DNA of 64,000 bases, taken from Isochrysis galbana. Lineage: Eukaryota; Haptophyta; Isochrysidales; Isochrysidaceae. The stretch's first letter is position 1. Every line of letters begins with the position of its first letter. This document shows positions 30,880-41,686 of the stretch, one piece after another. A program made the position numbers and the translations under genes. The stretch spans positions 3,203,885-3,267,884 of the forward strand of contig CM030943.1 of assembly GCA_018136815.1 (NCBI GenBank), read 5' to 3'. The notes under the pieces are model-generated. The model was not told the DNA's origin and did no database searches. It saw nothing but the letters and a program-made list of their open reading frames with translations.

Positions 30880-31013
30880 CGCCAGTTTGTTTGGGCTTGT
30901 ACACAGCAGCTTGCCACACCTTGCGGTCACCAAGACCGCTTGTCGGAAGTCAGGGTCGTCGAAGAGATCAAGCGGCAAGGCCTTCTTGATGACGAGCTTT
31001 AGCCATGCCAGCG
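30880..31013 (-). mobile_element. hAT transposase fragment
   Basis: Minus-strand translation LKLVIKKALPLDLFDDPDFR followed by QAVLVTARCGKLL matches the intact hAT transposase at 47436-49526 (LKVVIKRALPLQLFDDPAFR). The match covers about 40 residues. It abuts a LINE fragment at 31018. Confidence 0.75.
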
Positions 31014-31017
31014 GGGA

Positions 31018-31318
31018 TTTTTAAGAAGATTTTTCTTCTTCTTAAGCTTGGCGTATAGCTTCTCCCAAAACGAATCATCCTCGGACCCTTCCCAGAAGGG
31101 CACTCCTAGGATGGTGGCGTACTCTCCTTCGACCAGCGTTTTAAGGTAAGCCAGTGTGTCGGGAACTCGCGCTCCTACCAGGGATCCCAGCCGTATGAGT
31201 ACACTCTTTCTTTTATTGACTTTAGCCCCCGTGGCGTTTCCGTACGTTTCTAGGATATGTATCGCTCTTTCCAATGACTCGAAGGAGTTAGCTAGAAGTT
31301 TGTCGCATTCATCCTAGA
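31018..31318 (-). mobile_element. LINE ORF2 fragment (reverse transcriptase C-terminal region)
   Basis: Minus-strand reading ERAIHILETYGNATGAKVNK, then LVEGEYATILGVPFWEG, then SFWEKLYAKLKKK. EKLYAKLKKK is shared with the family B ORF2 at about 50190-50220. The A-K-x-N-x-x-K-S pattern is the usual region after the catalytic aspartates of LINE reverse transcriptases. Joined at an A-rich lysine run to the dispersed repeat of 812-897 and then to hAT sequence. Confidence 0.75.
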
Positions 31319-32488
31319 TGATGCGATTTCCAGGCTCTTGTTTCCAGGTCCTTCGCCGTGCGGCCACACGGTGAAGCTCAGGTACATCTAGGTTGGTAGG
31401 GTTCGTCCCTAGCGATCTAGAATTCGAGTTCTTGTTTCGTTCCTTCTAGCCTGTTTGTCAGGTCTAGATTCCAGGTTTCCTCCTTTCGGGTAATCTTGAC
31501 CCAAAGGAGCCAGGTCGCTTGTCACTCGCTGCGCGCTTGTCTCAGGCTCTCGAGTTACCTTGTGAAGGCTTGTTTAGCTTCTTGCAAGGCTTGTCGTTTC
31601 TTGTTGGGTTCCGGTTCTTTCTTGGGACCTGCTCACTTTCGTTGTCGTCCAGGCCTGTTCTTCGTAGGTTCTGCTTGGCCTGGTTAGGGTTTCGTTGAAT
31701 CCCCGCGTTCGGCGTTTGGCGTTGGCGTTCGGAAACTTCCTCTCACATTCCTTAGGTCCGCTACCCTTGGCTTGTAGGTCCTTGCTTCTTTCTTCTCGGT
31801 CAAGGTTTTGGCGAGCGAGTCGGTTGCTCTAGCCGCTCGAGATTTGAGGTTTAATTTGCCATCTCCCCTTGGAGATCGGTGTAGGTTCGCTTCCTAGGTG
31901 AGGGAATCTTTCCCCTTGATGCAAGTTACATGCAAGCCTTGGCCCCTTTGGTGTTTCTTCCCCTTGGTTGCTACTCAGGGTTGTTCGTTAGAAGCGTCTA
32001 GAAGGTTCACGCTCAACGGCAAGATTTATTCGGTCGTGAAGACATCTCGTTGCGATCTGTATCCAAAGTGATCGCCGTGGTCGCGCGACATGACGCTCCC
32101 CTTCGGACTCTCCGCTACGTGGGGAAGTTACAACGGAGACACGCTCCGGCCGTCGCTGCGGAGTCTCTCTCTCTCTCGCTCTCTCTCTCCGTCTCTCGCG
32201 ACGTGTTTGAGTTATCGGTGATTTGGGGTCGCGGTTGCTTGATAATTTGCTTGGTTTGGGTGAATGATTCCGGTGTGTTCGTGGGTCGGTGTATCCTGTT
32301 GTTCTCAGCTTCGTTGTCCGTCGTTGTTCGCTGCGTCGCTGCACTCAAGCAGCTTAGGCTCCCTCCCTGAGGGAAGAGTTCTTTGTAGGTCTAACAATCT
32401 CTTACAACCCATCACACTAGGGCCGCTAGGAGCGCCTCGCTGCCCCACAGTCCTTCGTTCGCCGTTCGTTCCCTGTCCATACACCCGA
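31319..32488 (+). other. Probable leader or LTR region of the Ty3-like element
   Basis: No coding signal. The T/G-rich plus strand leads without other features into the gag-like ORF at 32489. LTR boundaries could not be identified because the 3' half of the element is lost in the gap at 38838. Confidence 0.4.
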
Positions 32489-35206
32489 ATGGGGTTGCCC
32501 GACCCAGTCCAGAATTTCATTCACCCGACTCCCGGTGGGGAGGAGGGACAAAGCGCCGCGCTAGCCGCCGGTGCCGCTCGCGACGGAGTGGCTCAGAGCC
32601 CTCCGGTAGCGCTCGACTCGACAAGCACGAAATCGAAGCTTGCGTCCTCGGCCGCAGAGGAGGAACCCCTCAGGGAACCTTCTCTGCCCGCTGCAGCTTT
32701 TGCTCCCGTGGGATGTCCGAGTGATCCCACGGCTTCTGAGGCTACACCAATGGCACCCATCACCCCGGCTGCTATCTCCACGACTGGCTCCGATCAGCTC
32801 GTGGCGGATGGCGAGGATTTGTCCGCTTCCTTCGGCACCCACCGGGTGCAATCACAGCGGGCCATGGTGGAGCATGACCCTCTCCCGCATGAGGCCAACT
32901 TCAGCGTCGCTGAGTTGGCCAATGAGGTGGAGGAGGGTCCCCTCCCTCTGATTCAGTTTGACCCCCCTCCTCACCTTCGAGATGATGAGTCTGAGGTCGG
33001 TGAAGGGGAGGGGATCAGCTTCCGAAGCCCCGCTTACCGGGACTATGCCCCGCCGTCATCAAAAGGGGTCCTTGATCAAGAGATCACCCCGATCGAGACG
33101 GCCGCGGCGCGTCAGGATGCGGAAATGGCAAGGCTTCAGGCGGAGACCAACACCCTAAAAGGGGCTGTGGAGCGCCTACATTCATCCCTTGCCGCGGCAG
33201 AGGCGAGGGAGGGGCTTCTCCGGGATCAAGTTGAAGCAGGGTTCAAAGCCCTGACTCAGCTACTCCAAGCCCGCCAAGAGCCCGCTTCAAGTCCGTCCAT
33301 GGATCGGACCGAGGCGGCTGCGGATTCTGCTAGGCCGGTTCAGAGGGAACCACCCATGGGCGAGCCTCCTGCTCTAGACCCAAAGGGCCACGCCTCTCCG
33401 GCTTCTAGGGTTCCACGGTCGGCGTACCCGACCTCCAAATCGGAACCCCGCCGCCAGGATCAGAGCCTTTACCGGGGCCCGACCCCGATGGTGCCGTTCC
33501 GCCACCCTCGCGACCCCTGCCTTGCGGTGGGGATGGATGAGCGAGAGGCAGTTGTAAGCGAGTGGAAAAATCTCCTCGCCCTGCCCTCACGCGATCTGGC
33601 CGCACTTTACCGCGACTCCGACGAGCATGAGCTCATCCACACCATTTTGAAGAGCAACCTCTCCCTGGCGGGCAACGTTTGGCATTGCCGAATTTTCATG
33701 GAGGAGGACCACTTGCTCAAATGGGTGCGTAGCCGCTTTTCAGCCGAGCAAACCCTTCACCATCAGGTCAGGATGGGCAAAGAGCTTTCGGAGCTCCGCT
33801 TCCCAAAGGCCCTCGCCTCCGATAACGTGCAAACGGCGGCAACAGCCTGGAACGAATTTCGACTCACGCTCATCAAGCCGTTGGAGCGGGCACTAGCGCT
33901 CGGCTGCGATCATCGCGAAATATTTACCTCCCTCCTCGCGGCAGCCGGCGCCAATTCCAGCGGCAATTCCCGCATCTTCGCCTTCCTCCTTGATCTAGTG
34001 GAGGATCGCGCTCTCGCTCTCAACCCTGTCCTCGCTGCTGACGTCCTTCTTCGCAAATGCGACGGGACCTTCGCAAACGGGGCCGATGGTTTCGCGAAAG
34101 ACTCGGCGTCGATGGAGTGGGACCGCATGAGGGAGCGCGAGGCCGGCGCTGATCTATGTGAGCTCAGCAAGAATTTGGTTCGCGCCTACATCCGCAAGCT
34201 TGGCGATTCCGCGGTTGACTCCACCAACGTGTGGGATCATCCAAACATGGCCCATGAGATCAACCAGAGGTTCGAAGAAATCATCCGGAACGATAAGGTT
34301 GATCCTCAGCGCGGCGTCGATAATGCTATTAAATTTGCGGAGGTGCTCGCGGAGACTCGTTTCCGCGTAGAGAACCACGAGCTAGGTCGGTCGGCGCTCT
34401 CGTGCGTCAACCTCTGCCAACGGTACCTCAGCCCTTACGAGCAGGCTCGGGTGAAGCGTCATCAATCCCGGCCCTCGACGAAGCAAACCGTGGCTAGCGT
34501 ACGCACTAAAGCCTCAGGCGAGGCAAAGAACGAGACTTCCTCGTCCCAGAAGACCGCTTCGACCACGGACATGGTTGCCGCCGTGCAGGCGGCCGTCCAA
34601 GCTACCGTGGCGGAAGCTCTTCGCGGACAGGGACATTCGCCTGCTTCGAAGCCTGATTATCGGGCTGCTGCACCGCCGGCAAGTTACCACTCCAACTCAC
34701 CGTTGCCGGCTATACTGACCGATCCACCGGGTCGAAAGGGAGGCTCGTCTCGGCCGCCCAGCCGTCGCTGCGATCCGCCGGCGAACGGCCAAGGGCTACC
34801 GCCCGATTTGGGCGTATCCCGGTGGACGCCCGAGCTTTGGAATCGGGCCCGAGCCCGCTTCTGGGCCGTAGCAGGCTATGCCAAGCACCCAAGGGTCTCG
34901 GCGGCGCTAGCAAAGTGCCGACCGGCCGATAATTCAATGGAAACTCCACGAACGGACGATATCAATAGGGGAATCACCGAATGGACGAACGAAAACGGCT
35001 GTGCCTTCTGCGCTTTCCGACCTCAAGCTCCTCCTGGCACTCCATCCAGCGAAGCCTGGAAATATGGCACGGGAGACGGTGCTCACAACCCCGTCATCTG
35101 TCAGCCATATATCCGCTTTCTGTGTGAGGCTGGCTGCGGAGAGTGCGGATCGGACGAGTACATTCATAAGCTTCTTCGCTCGATGGTCCGGGTTAAGCCT
35201 CAGTAG
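32489..35206 (+). CDS. Gag-like ORF of a Ty3-like retroelement
   Basis: ATG 32489 (MGLPDPVQNFIHPTPGGEEG) gives 905 residues. The N-terminus is low-complexity and acidic; residues about 205-265 form a coiled coil (ARLQAETNTLKGAVERLHSS). A central conserved-looking helical region (about 350-660; LPSRDLAALYRDSDEHELIH, LSPYEQARVKRHQSRP at its end) fits a capsid. The C-terminus has clustered cysteines (CAFCAF, then VICQPYIRFLCEAGCGECGS). Directly followed by the pol-like ORF 165 bp downstream in another frame. Not sequence-matched to a named family; the gag role is inferred from position. Confidence 0.65.
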   Translation: MGLPDPVQNFIHPTPGGEEGQSAALAAGAARDGVAQSPPVALDSTSTKSKLASSAAEEEPLREPSLPAAAFAPVGCPSDPTASEATPMAPITPAAISTTGSDQLVADGEDLSASFGTHRVQSQRAMVEHDPLPHEANFSVAELANEVEEGPLPLIQFDPPPHLRDDESEVGEGEGISFRSPAYRDYAPPSSKGVLDQEITPIETAAARQDAEMARLQAETNTLKGAVERLHSSLAAAEAREGLLRDQVEAGFKALTQLLQARQEPASSPSMDRTEAAADSARPVQREPPMGEPPALDPKGHASPASRVPRSAYPTSKSEPRRQDQSLYRGPTPMVPFRHPRDPCLAVGMDEREAVVSEWKNLLALPSRDLAALYRDSDEHELIHTILKSNLSLAGNVWHCRIFMEEDHLLKWVRSRFSAEQTLHHQVRMGKELSELRFPKALASDNVQTAATAWNEFRLTLIKPLERALALGCDHREIFTSLLAAAGANSSGNSRIFAFLLDLVEDRALALNPVLAADVLLRKCDGTFANGADGFAKDSASMEWDRMREREAGADLCELSKNLVRAYIRKLGDSAVDSTNVWDHPNMAHEINQRFEEIIRNDKVDPQRGVDNAIKFAEVLAETRFRVENHELGRSALSCVNLCQRYLSPYEQARVKRHQSRPSTKQTVASVRTKASGEAKNETSSSQKTASTTDMVAAVQAAVQATVAEALRGQGHSPASKPDYRAAAPPASYHSNSPLPAILTDPPGRKGGSSRPPSRRCDPPANGQGLPPDLGVSRWTPELWNRARARFWAVAGYAKHPRVSAALAKCRPADNSMETPRTDDINRGITEWTNENGCAFCAFRPQAPPGTPSSEAWKYGTGDGAHNPVICQPYIRFLCEAGCGECGSDEYIHKLLRSMVRVKPQ

Positions 35207-35371
35207 GGGTCCGGCGGGGTCCCCGTCCTTCAAACCCTGGCGGAGAACATCGCGGGCGGTGGGCCTGAACGCCACCACCACCATCCCGATCCGATCCCTA
35301 CGCCGCTTGGGGAGAAGAGCTGTCGACGCGGCGATTCTCCCCCTGTCTCTAGCTCTATTCAGTCCTCGACG

Positions 35372-38300
35372 GTGGGAGCCGCCTCGCCGGCTGAAGCCCC
35401 CGCCGAACGGCTATCTCGGAAGCCGGAGTCGACACTTGACCCGGGCTCCTGGAAACAGGTTTGCCCCGGAGATAGTCGCGACCCGACTCTCCGAAATTCG
35501 TGTACGTCTACAAGTTCTTCTATTACTCCGCACGCTATTAGGATGTTAGGGGCCGATTCTCGCTCGCTGCCCCTCTTGGAATCTATTTCTACGGATACTA
35601 TGCTGTCTTCGGTTTCTTCAAATTCGCCTAGGTCTTTCGACGCATCTTCATCCCTGGATTCACCCCCCGACGGCCCTGCCCAAGGGGGTGGGCTAGGTGG
35701 ATTCGACGCGTCTTCGGTCTCTTCGTTTCGTAAACAATCAGTTGTGAAGCCCTCGAGGGCTGTCGACTCGGTATCATCTTCTGCTCTAGGTTCTATGGAT
35801 AGGTCCGACGTGGCCGCTGCCGCGTCCGAAAACGTTGTTGCTGCTTTACCTGTTTCTGCTCTTTCCCGGCGGGACCCCACTGGAGACCTCTCTCCCAAGG
35901 GCCATAGCCGGAGCCGCTCTGCGGACGAATCGTCGTTGTCTACCGTAGGTTCTCGTGCTGTTGAGGCGGAGACTAGTGTCTCCTCTTCACCTCTCTCCCC
36001 GGTTCGTTATATTTCTCCGTCGTCGTGTTCATTCTCTCGTCTCGAAGTTGCACCCGTTCTCGTTTCTGATCTGGTTCCCGACCCGGAAGGGTCGGCTCCC
36101 GGAGTCAATGAAGATGAAGGTTCCAAGGGAGCTGCGGCTTTCCGCGCTCACGCCGTGGCCACCGCAGACTCGGGAGACGCAGGGGCCGTCGACTACGATC
36201 CCTCGTCGCGCACCATACGGACGCCGGCGTCTCCTCTTTCTCTCGGCTCTCCGGAGGATCCCCGTTCCAGGGATCGCCCGCCGGAGCCAACCCCCTTCAG
36301 GTCTAGCCCACCGAAACTCGAGGGCGACGACCTCCTTCCCCTGAATTCCGTTGCCGAGGCCATCCACCGGATCGCCGTGGTTGGTTGTTCCTCGGCCGCC
36401 AAGTCTACTGAAACTGCCCGCGCCCCTACGCGCGAGCTTCAAATGTTAGCCGCCTCCCGTGCCCGGGCTAGCGGTTCCTCCGTCATCTTGCCCCGCCATC
36501 TCGCCGAAGCTGCTCTAGCCTTGCGGCGGCCGGACGCGAGCACTCATGCATCGCCCTCTGCCGTGTTGCCGACGCATTTCGACGAGCTTTGCGCTGAGTT
36601 AGCAGCGATCCACGACGCCGTGACGTTCGACGCGGCCGAGGGGATTCCTCCACCCCGCGTTCTGGTCGTCGGTGAAGCTAGCGGGGTCGTGTCTTCGATG
36701 TTCCTACTCGCCGGAGCGCACGTCGCGACGTGCGATCTACGACCGTCGGAGATCGACTACATTCCCCACTTCTGCGGAGATGCTCTTCACATTCAAAATC
36801 TAGGTTGGGACCTCGTGGTCGCGCATCCGCCGTGCACGTATTTGTCGGCGGTGAGTTGCCAGTGGCTCGATCGGGAGCCGGGACGACGCCAGGCTCTCGA
36901 ATCCGCCGCTAGAGTCTTCCTCGCCATGGCGAGCGCCGACGCGCCTTTCGTTGCCGTCGAAAATCCTCGAATGCACGCGGAAGCCTCCGCCTTAGTCGGG
37001 GGGTTGCGACCGCGGCAGTTTGTGCAGCCGTGGCAGCACGGCACGGGCCATCAAAAAGCAACTGGCCTGTACCTGACGGCTTCACTCCCGCCCCTGCAGC
37101 CTTCGAAGATTGTCGAGGGACGTCTATCCGCGATGGCGGATCTATCGCCGTCGCCCCACCGTGGCGCCCTTCGCAGCCGCACCTATGTGGGCATTGCCGG
37201 TGCAATGGCGGCCCAGTGGATGCCAGTCTTGCGCCGTTATGCGCGCAAAGCCAAGGCGTCGCGTTCGCTCGACTTCACGGTGGACTGGGCAATTTCCCAA
37301 GCTGCTGCCAGCTTGAGAGAACGCCCTTCGCTCTGCTCGACCGGCTTCGAACTGGCTGAGCCGAGGACGGCTCTGGCTCGCTTCATGGAGGGGAGAGGCG
37401 AAGCAGCTTCTAGCTCTCACCTCACGCCTCCCAGCGGTTCGCTAGTGTCTGATTCGGTTGTCGTGATCCCGGACGTAGGCCCCGTTGCCGATGCGTCTCG
37501 CCTGCTTCATCAGGAGGACTCGGAAACTAACGTATCGCAAGACGGGACCGAGGCGAAAGGAGACCGCTTCACGCCGTGGGAGTGGCCCATAAGGGACCGC
37601 TCTACAACGCCAGGCCCTCCAAACACGGTGAAGAAGCGCCGCAGCAAGTGGCAGGTCTTCGATCGTGATGTAATTTCGGGGGTCCATCGGTGGCAGGATG
37701 TCACGCCTTCCATCGCCCAAGAAATCGCTGAGCAAGCGGCAGCTGCGGAGCCGTCGGAACCTTCCATCTTGTCTCGACTGGGCTCCCAAGGCATCAATGC
37801 ACTATCTCCGAGCGCCTCCTTCACGGCTGGCGACGAGGGAGTGGCCGAACTGACCGATTCGTTCGTAGCCGAAAGGCCACTCGAAACCTGGGATGTCGGG
37901 CCCGACTCGGGAGAAGATGACACGCCCGAGATGCCAGAACACCGGAGCATGCAGACCCTCGAGACCAAGCCCTCCGACGCCGCCGAAGGAGAGGGTACTC
38001 CACGGGCACTGTGTTGCGATGGGGCTGCCGCTAGGGGTCTCAGTGCGGCTGGTTTTTCCGAGTTGTCGAAGCTTCCGAAGACAGACTTGCAGAAGTCCCT
38101 GGAGAAGGAATGGTCACGCCAAATGGATCAACCTCGGCATCCGACGGACCGTCGAGGGCTAGGCTATGATGGCGTGCCTAACCCCTCTAGTTCGGCAAAG
38201 GCATCCCCATACTCTTCAATACCATTCGTGCCGCAGACGGTAGCCGCCGCTATCGAGCGAGTGCCCCACGTCGATGAATCTTCTCCGTCCAGGCCAGCCT

Positions 38301-38837
38301 CTAATCCAACCACCCCGTCACCCGGAGCCGGAACCTCGCTTCCAGTAGAATCTATCGCGGACACGCCGCCGCCGCTCTACCCTCGTCACTGCCTCTATGT
38401 CCGCGATCTCGTGGTCTGCCGTGCCGATGGCGACCGCGCAGCTCAAGGGTTCGTTCTCCCGGACGTTGCCCTCACGGTGAACAGCACCCTGGCTGACACT
38501 GGAGCGGGCCCGTCAGTAATCACCACTGCTCTTCTCGATCGACTACCTGAAGACGCTTGCGTCGAACGCGTATCGGACGCTACCGTCCCCAACCTACATG
38601 GGCCGGACGGCCTTCCTCTCATCACTAGGGCCGGGCTAGCCTCGTCTTCACCTTGTCCGGTCGCCTCTTCCGTCATTCGTTCGCGGTCATCGAAGGAAAC
38701 GCGATGCTTCTGCTCGGGAACGATTTTTGGCCGCCCACTCCGCTACCATTTCTCTCGACGCCGCGAGCTCGGAAGGAAGCCTCCGCCTCCGTCCGGCCTC
38801 TGGCGATTCAGAAGATCTTCAAGAGTCCTTTCCGAAT
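35372..38837 (+). CDS. Pol-like ORF with phage-type cytosine-5 DNA methyltransferase and retropepsin, 3' lost in gap
   Basis: Open for 1,155 residues up to the N gap; the first codon of the frame is GTG, so expression may depend on a frameshift or later ATG. Domains: a Ser/Pro-rich N-terminus; then about 36655-37130 a cytosine-5 methyltransferase of the short phage type, with RVLVVGEASGVVSSMFLLAG (SAM site), HPPCTYLSA (PPC at 36827-36835), VAVENPRMH (ENP at 36959-36967) and QPWQHGTGHQKATGLYL; then an aspartic protease with LADTGAGPSVI (DTG at 38495-38503). The protease continues as SGRLFRHSFAVIEGNAMLLL-GNDFW in another frame after about 38626-38640, so a frameshift or sequence error splits it. 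Reverse transcriptase and integrase would lie in the gap. Confidence 0.8.
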
Positions 38838-38937
38838 NNNNNNNNNNNNNNNNNNNNNNNNNNNNNNNNNNNNNNNNNNNNNNNNNNNNNNNNNNNNNNN
38901 NNNNNNNNNNNNNNNNNNNNNNNNNNNNNNNNNNNNN
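38838..38937. other. Assembly gap (100 N)
   Basis: Exactly 100 N, conventional for a gap of unknown length. A Ty3-like plus-strand ORF lies to the left and a minus-strand LINE to the right. Confidence 0.99.
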
Positions 38938-39640
38938 AGGAATTTCATGAAGGTGGCGACATCCTCGCTCTTGATGTCCTTTTTGTCATCAGCTAGCTGA
39001 GCTAGCTGGATGTAAAAAGGCGTGTCTTCGGGCTCCTCTTCCTCATCAGGTGGAGGAGAAGCAAATGGGGTGGTGTTGTGGAGAGTCGGCTTTGGATCCG
39101 ATTGGGGATCCGCCCGCTTGCGCGACGGCTGCTGTGGTTGTTGGGCTTGTGGCTGCTGGGCTTGCTGGGCTGTATCCTTCCCTTTGTGTCCATGCGCAGC
39201 TTGCGCGTATGTCCTGGTCGCTTGAGTTGGTTGTTGGTTTGAGGGCGCAAAGGCCCCCAAAATGGATTGTTGTGTTAAGTGCCCGCCCCCGAGGGGTGCA
39301 CTGATGGTAGGAGTGGCCGCCATGGGGGTGGCAGCAGAGCTGCCACCTCCCATGGGGAGTCCTTGAGTTGGTGGAGGAGCGGAGGGGTTGGGTGGCAGGG
39401 CTTTGCCCTGGGTCTGGTTGTCACCAGGGAACAGGACTCTGCCTGTTCCCTGGTTCTGTGGCAGCTTGGGAGGCGAGGGCGGTGCCGTCATCTCGACGTC
39501 GTTGTCAGGCGGCGCGGCGGCCTGTGGGCGCTTGGGCTCCGGCGGTTTGGGGCGGCCCCGTTGGGGCGTCGTGACGGCGGGGGGCTGGGAGGTGGGAGCG
39601 GTCGGCGCGCGCTCCATCGCTAAAACTATAACAATAGTTT
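38938..39640 (-). mobile_element. LINE 5' part (family B), enters the gap
   Basis: 5' hairpin at about 39623-39640, ATG at 39617 (MERAPTAPTSQPPAVTTPQR). ORF1 is open to the gap, to SEDVATFMKF. The sequence is almost identical to 51404-52105, so it is either a very recent copy or a duplicated assembly end. Confidence 0.85.
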
Positions 39641-39656
39641 TGCGTCGATGCGTTCC

Positions 39657-40098
39657 TCAAGCGTGCTGCCTGTGCCTCTCGACCAAATCCCGCGATATCG
39701 TCCAGGTACGGCATGCAAATTTCCCACGCGAGCCTATTGTATTATATTGACCTTCATTGTATGTGTTTATCAAATACATACCATATCGGTGTCCAACCAG
39801 ACGGACTGGGACAGTCATATCAGCAAACACGGAAGATGCTCCCATCATGTCACTTGAAGTACATTGACCATCCACCAACTTGACGTCGCTACCCACACAG
39901 GTGCCCATATTATTTAACATTTAACATCGTATTCAACCCACTCAAATCACCATCACAATCGTTTGTGCATTGCGCGATACACTTGCCATTGATAAGCTTC
40001 ACATTGCTTCCCGTGCAGACTCCAACGTCATCCACCGACGTCAAACCAATCGCCAGTGGACCTACAGCGAGCCACGGAAGCTTGGTGTAATACGTCAT
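39657..40098 (-). other. Two related Cys-motif ORF pieces
   Basis: Minus strand: a reading at 40098-39910 contains VGVCTGSNVKLINGKCIAQC, and one at 39920-39657 contains MGTCVGSDVKLVDGQCTSS. The two are homologous copies of C-x-G-S-x-V-K-L-x-x-G-x-C in adjacent, different frames. The region is AT-richer than its surroundings. Similar short Cys motifs occur in hypothetical proteins of large algal viruses, but I cannot assign it. Possibly a decayed viral or host multi-repeat protein. Confidence 0.35.
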
Positions 40099-40282
40099 AG
40101 ATCAAAGGGATGGAGCTATTTTTATATTGGCCTTTTTTTTTTGACCATTGCGGGCACATCGTGCAGAAAGGCGGGTCCCCATTATTTCACACTCACACTC
40201 TTCAAGCATTGTCTATTGTCTACATGTCTACCTCGCCCAGTTAGCGCCTTGAGCATGCCACAAAGCATCCGAGTCCAGAGGA

Positions 40283-40418
40283 CACGTGTAGGCTGGTGGG
40301 GATTGAACACTTTTCCATGCTATGGGGATGATGGTGATTGAACGCGTTTCCACGTGTAGGCTGGTGGCGATTGAACGCTTTTCCATACTGTGGGTGATGG
40401 TGATTGAGCGCTTCTCGC
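40283..40418. repeat. 68-bp tandem duplication
   Basis: CACGTGTAGGCTGGTGG starts at 40283 and 40351, each followed by GATTGAAC(A/G)CTTTTCCAT and GGTGATTGA. A weaker match is seen near 23900-23920. Confidence 0.75.
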
Positions 40419-40565
40419 CTGGGAAACCTGATGGCGGGAAGGGAGACGCAATACAGGGAAGGGGCACCGGGGCGTGACGGCGGGGAGGGAGTCGCGCGAA
40501 GGAAACCTAATGCTAATGAACGGGGATGTACAAGGGGGAACGGGCAACCCCCCCTACCCGCAACA

Positions 40566-40637
40566 GAGCTTATTTAGCCCTTCATTTAACCATAATTGCT
40601 GGTGCCCTCCGCACCCCCATAGTGAGTGACCGGGCTA
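40566..40637 (+). repeat. 72-bp dispersed repeat K, copy 1
   Basis: GAGCTTATTTAGCCCTTCATT to GTGAGTGACCGGGCTA; an equal-length, nearly identical copy is at 60679-60750 and an inverted, more diverged one at 27724-27798. TAGCCC near one end and GGGCTA at the other form short inverted ends. Confidence 0.85.
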
Positions 40638-41686
40638 TTCGTCATCACTTCAATGATTGTTTGTTACGTTTCCTCTTCCATCTCCATTGTGCGGAGGGTG
40701 GAGATAGTAAGCCTAGTAAAGGCGAGGACAGAGGGCCGAAAGAAGGAAAAGACAAAGGGAGAGAAGGAGAGTGGGGGGGGGGAGAGAGAGATGTGGGGAG
40801 ATGGAGAGACGAAACGTGAAGCACGAGGAGAGTAAGGGTCGGGTTCAAGAGAGGAGAGGAGCGAGGAGAGGAAAGGTATATGTTACCCGGAAAAGCCAAC
40901 GCCCCCCCCCCCCCCCTCCCCCGATAGCTATCGGGGGTTCAAGTAAGTCCTCTCTCTGGGATTGGGACACGCATATCTCCAACAAGCATGGAACACGGCT
41001 GCTTCATGTCTTTTGGCTAATCCTGTTTGCTACAATGATGGGCGCGAGGTGTGGGGAAAAGGAGCCGTTGTTTGGGCGCAGCCACCCCATCATTTGACGC
41101 AAACCGTATTCGCCAAAAGCCATGAAAGCCGTGTTCCATCCTTGCTGGAGATGTGCGTGTGGGAACCTCGTGTGGGCAGCGAGAAGAATGAGGTTGCGAG
41201 CCGTGTTCTGCTGAGCAACTCGAGTGCGAGCCGGGCTGCTTCGTCAGCTCCTTTCCCCTCGATTCTCCTTCGAAACTCCTCCCCTCGCTGCCCTCAATTC
41301 CCCCCCCCCCCCCGCCGCCGCAAAGAGCATCTCCGTCGGACAGCTCCGTCGGACAGCCGCATCCGAACCCACCGCCAACCGCGATGATCAGCTAGCTGTA
41401 TGCGGAGAACCCCCTGCGTGCATCTACGCGTCGCGCGCCTAGTCCCGTATGGTCGACTGCAAAGAGGACAGCGTGTTGGCGCTCGGGCGCACCTGCGGGT
41501 GGCCCAATAGACTGACGTTTAGATTGTGGGATGCCAAGAGTGGCGCGTAGGGACTAAATGGCAAAAGAGTCGCATAAGGAGTGGATGGCAAAGGAGTTGC
41601 GCGTAGGGAGAGAATGGCGAAAGAGTCGTGCTCAGAGAGGGGCTCCACGAGCGGGCACACTCCGCATAACGGCGCGCTTGCTCGGC
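40638..41686. other. Intergenic, purine-rich then mixed
   Basis: GA-rich at 40680-40870. A C-run followed by the palindrome CCCCGATAGCTATCGGGG lies at about 40919-40936. I see no gene. Confidence 0.45.

Noticed and set aside
40919-40936. CCCCGATAGCTATCGGGG palindrome as an element end
   Set aside because: A single 18-bp palindrome after a C-run with no partner repeat; too little to call.
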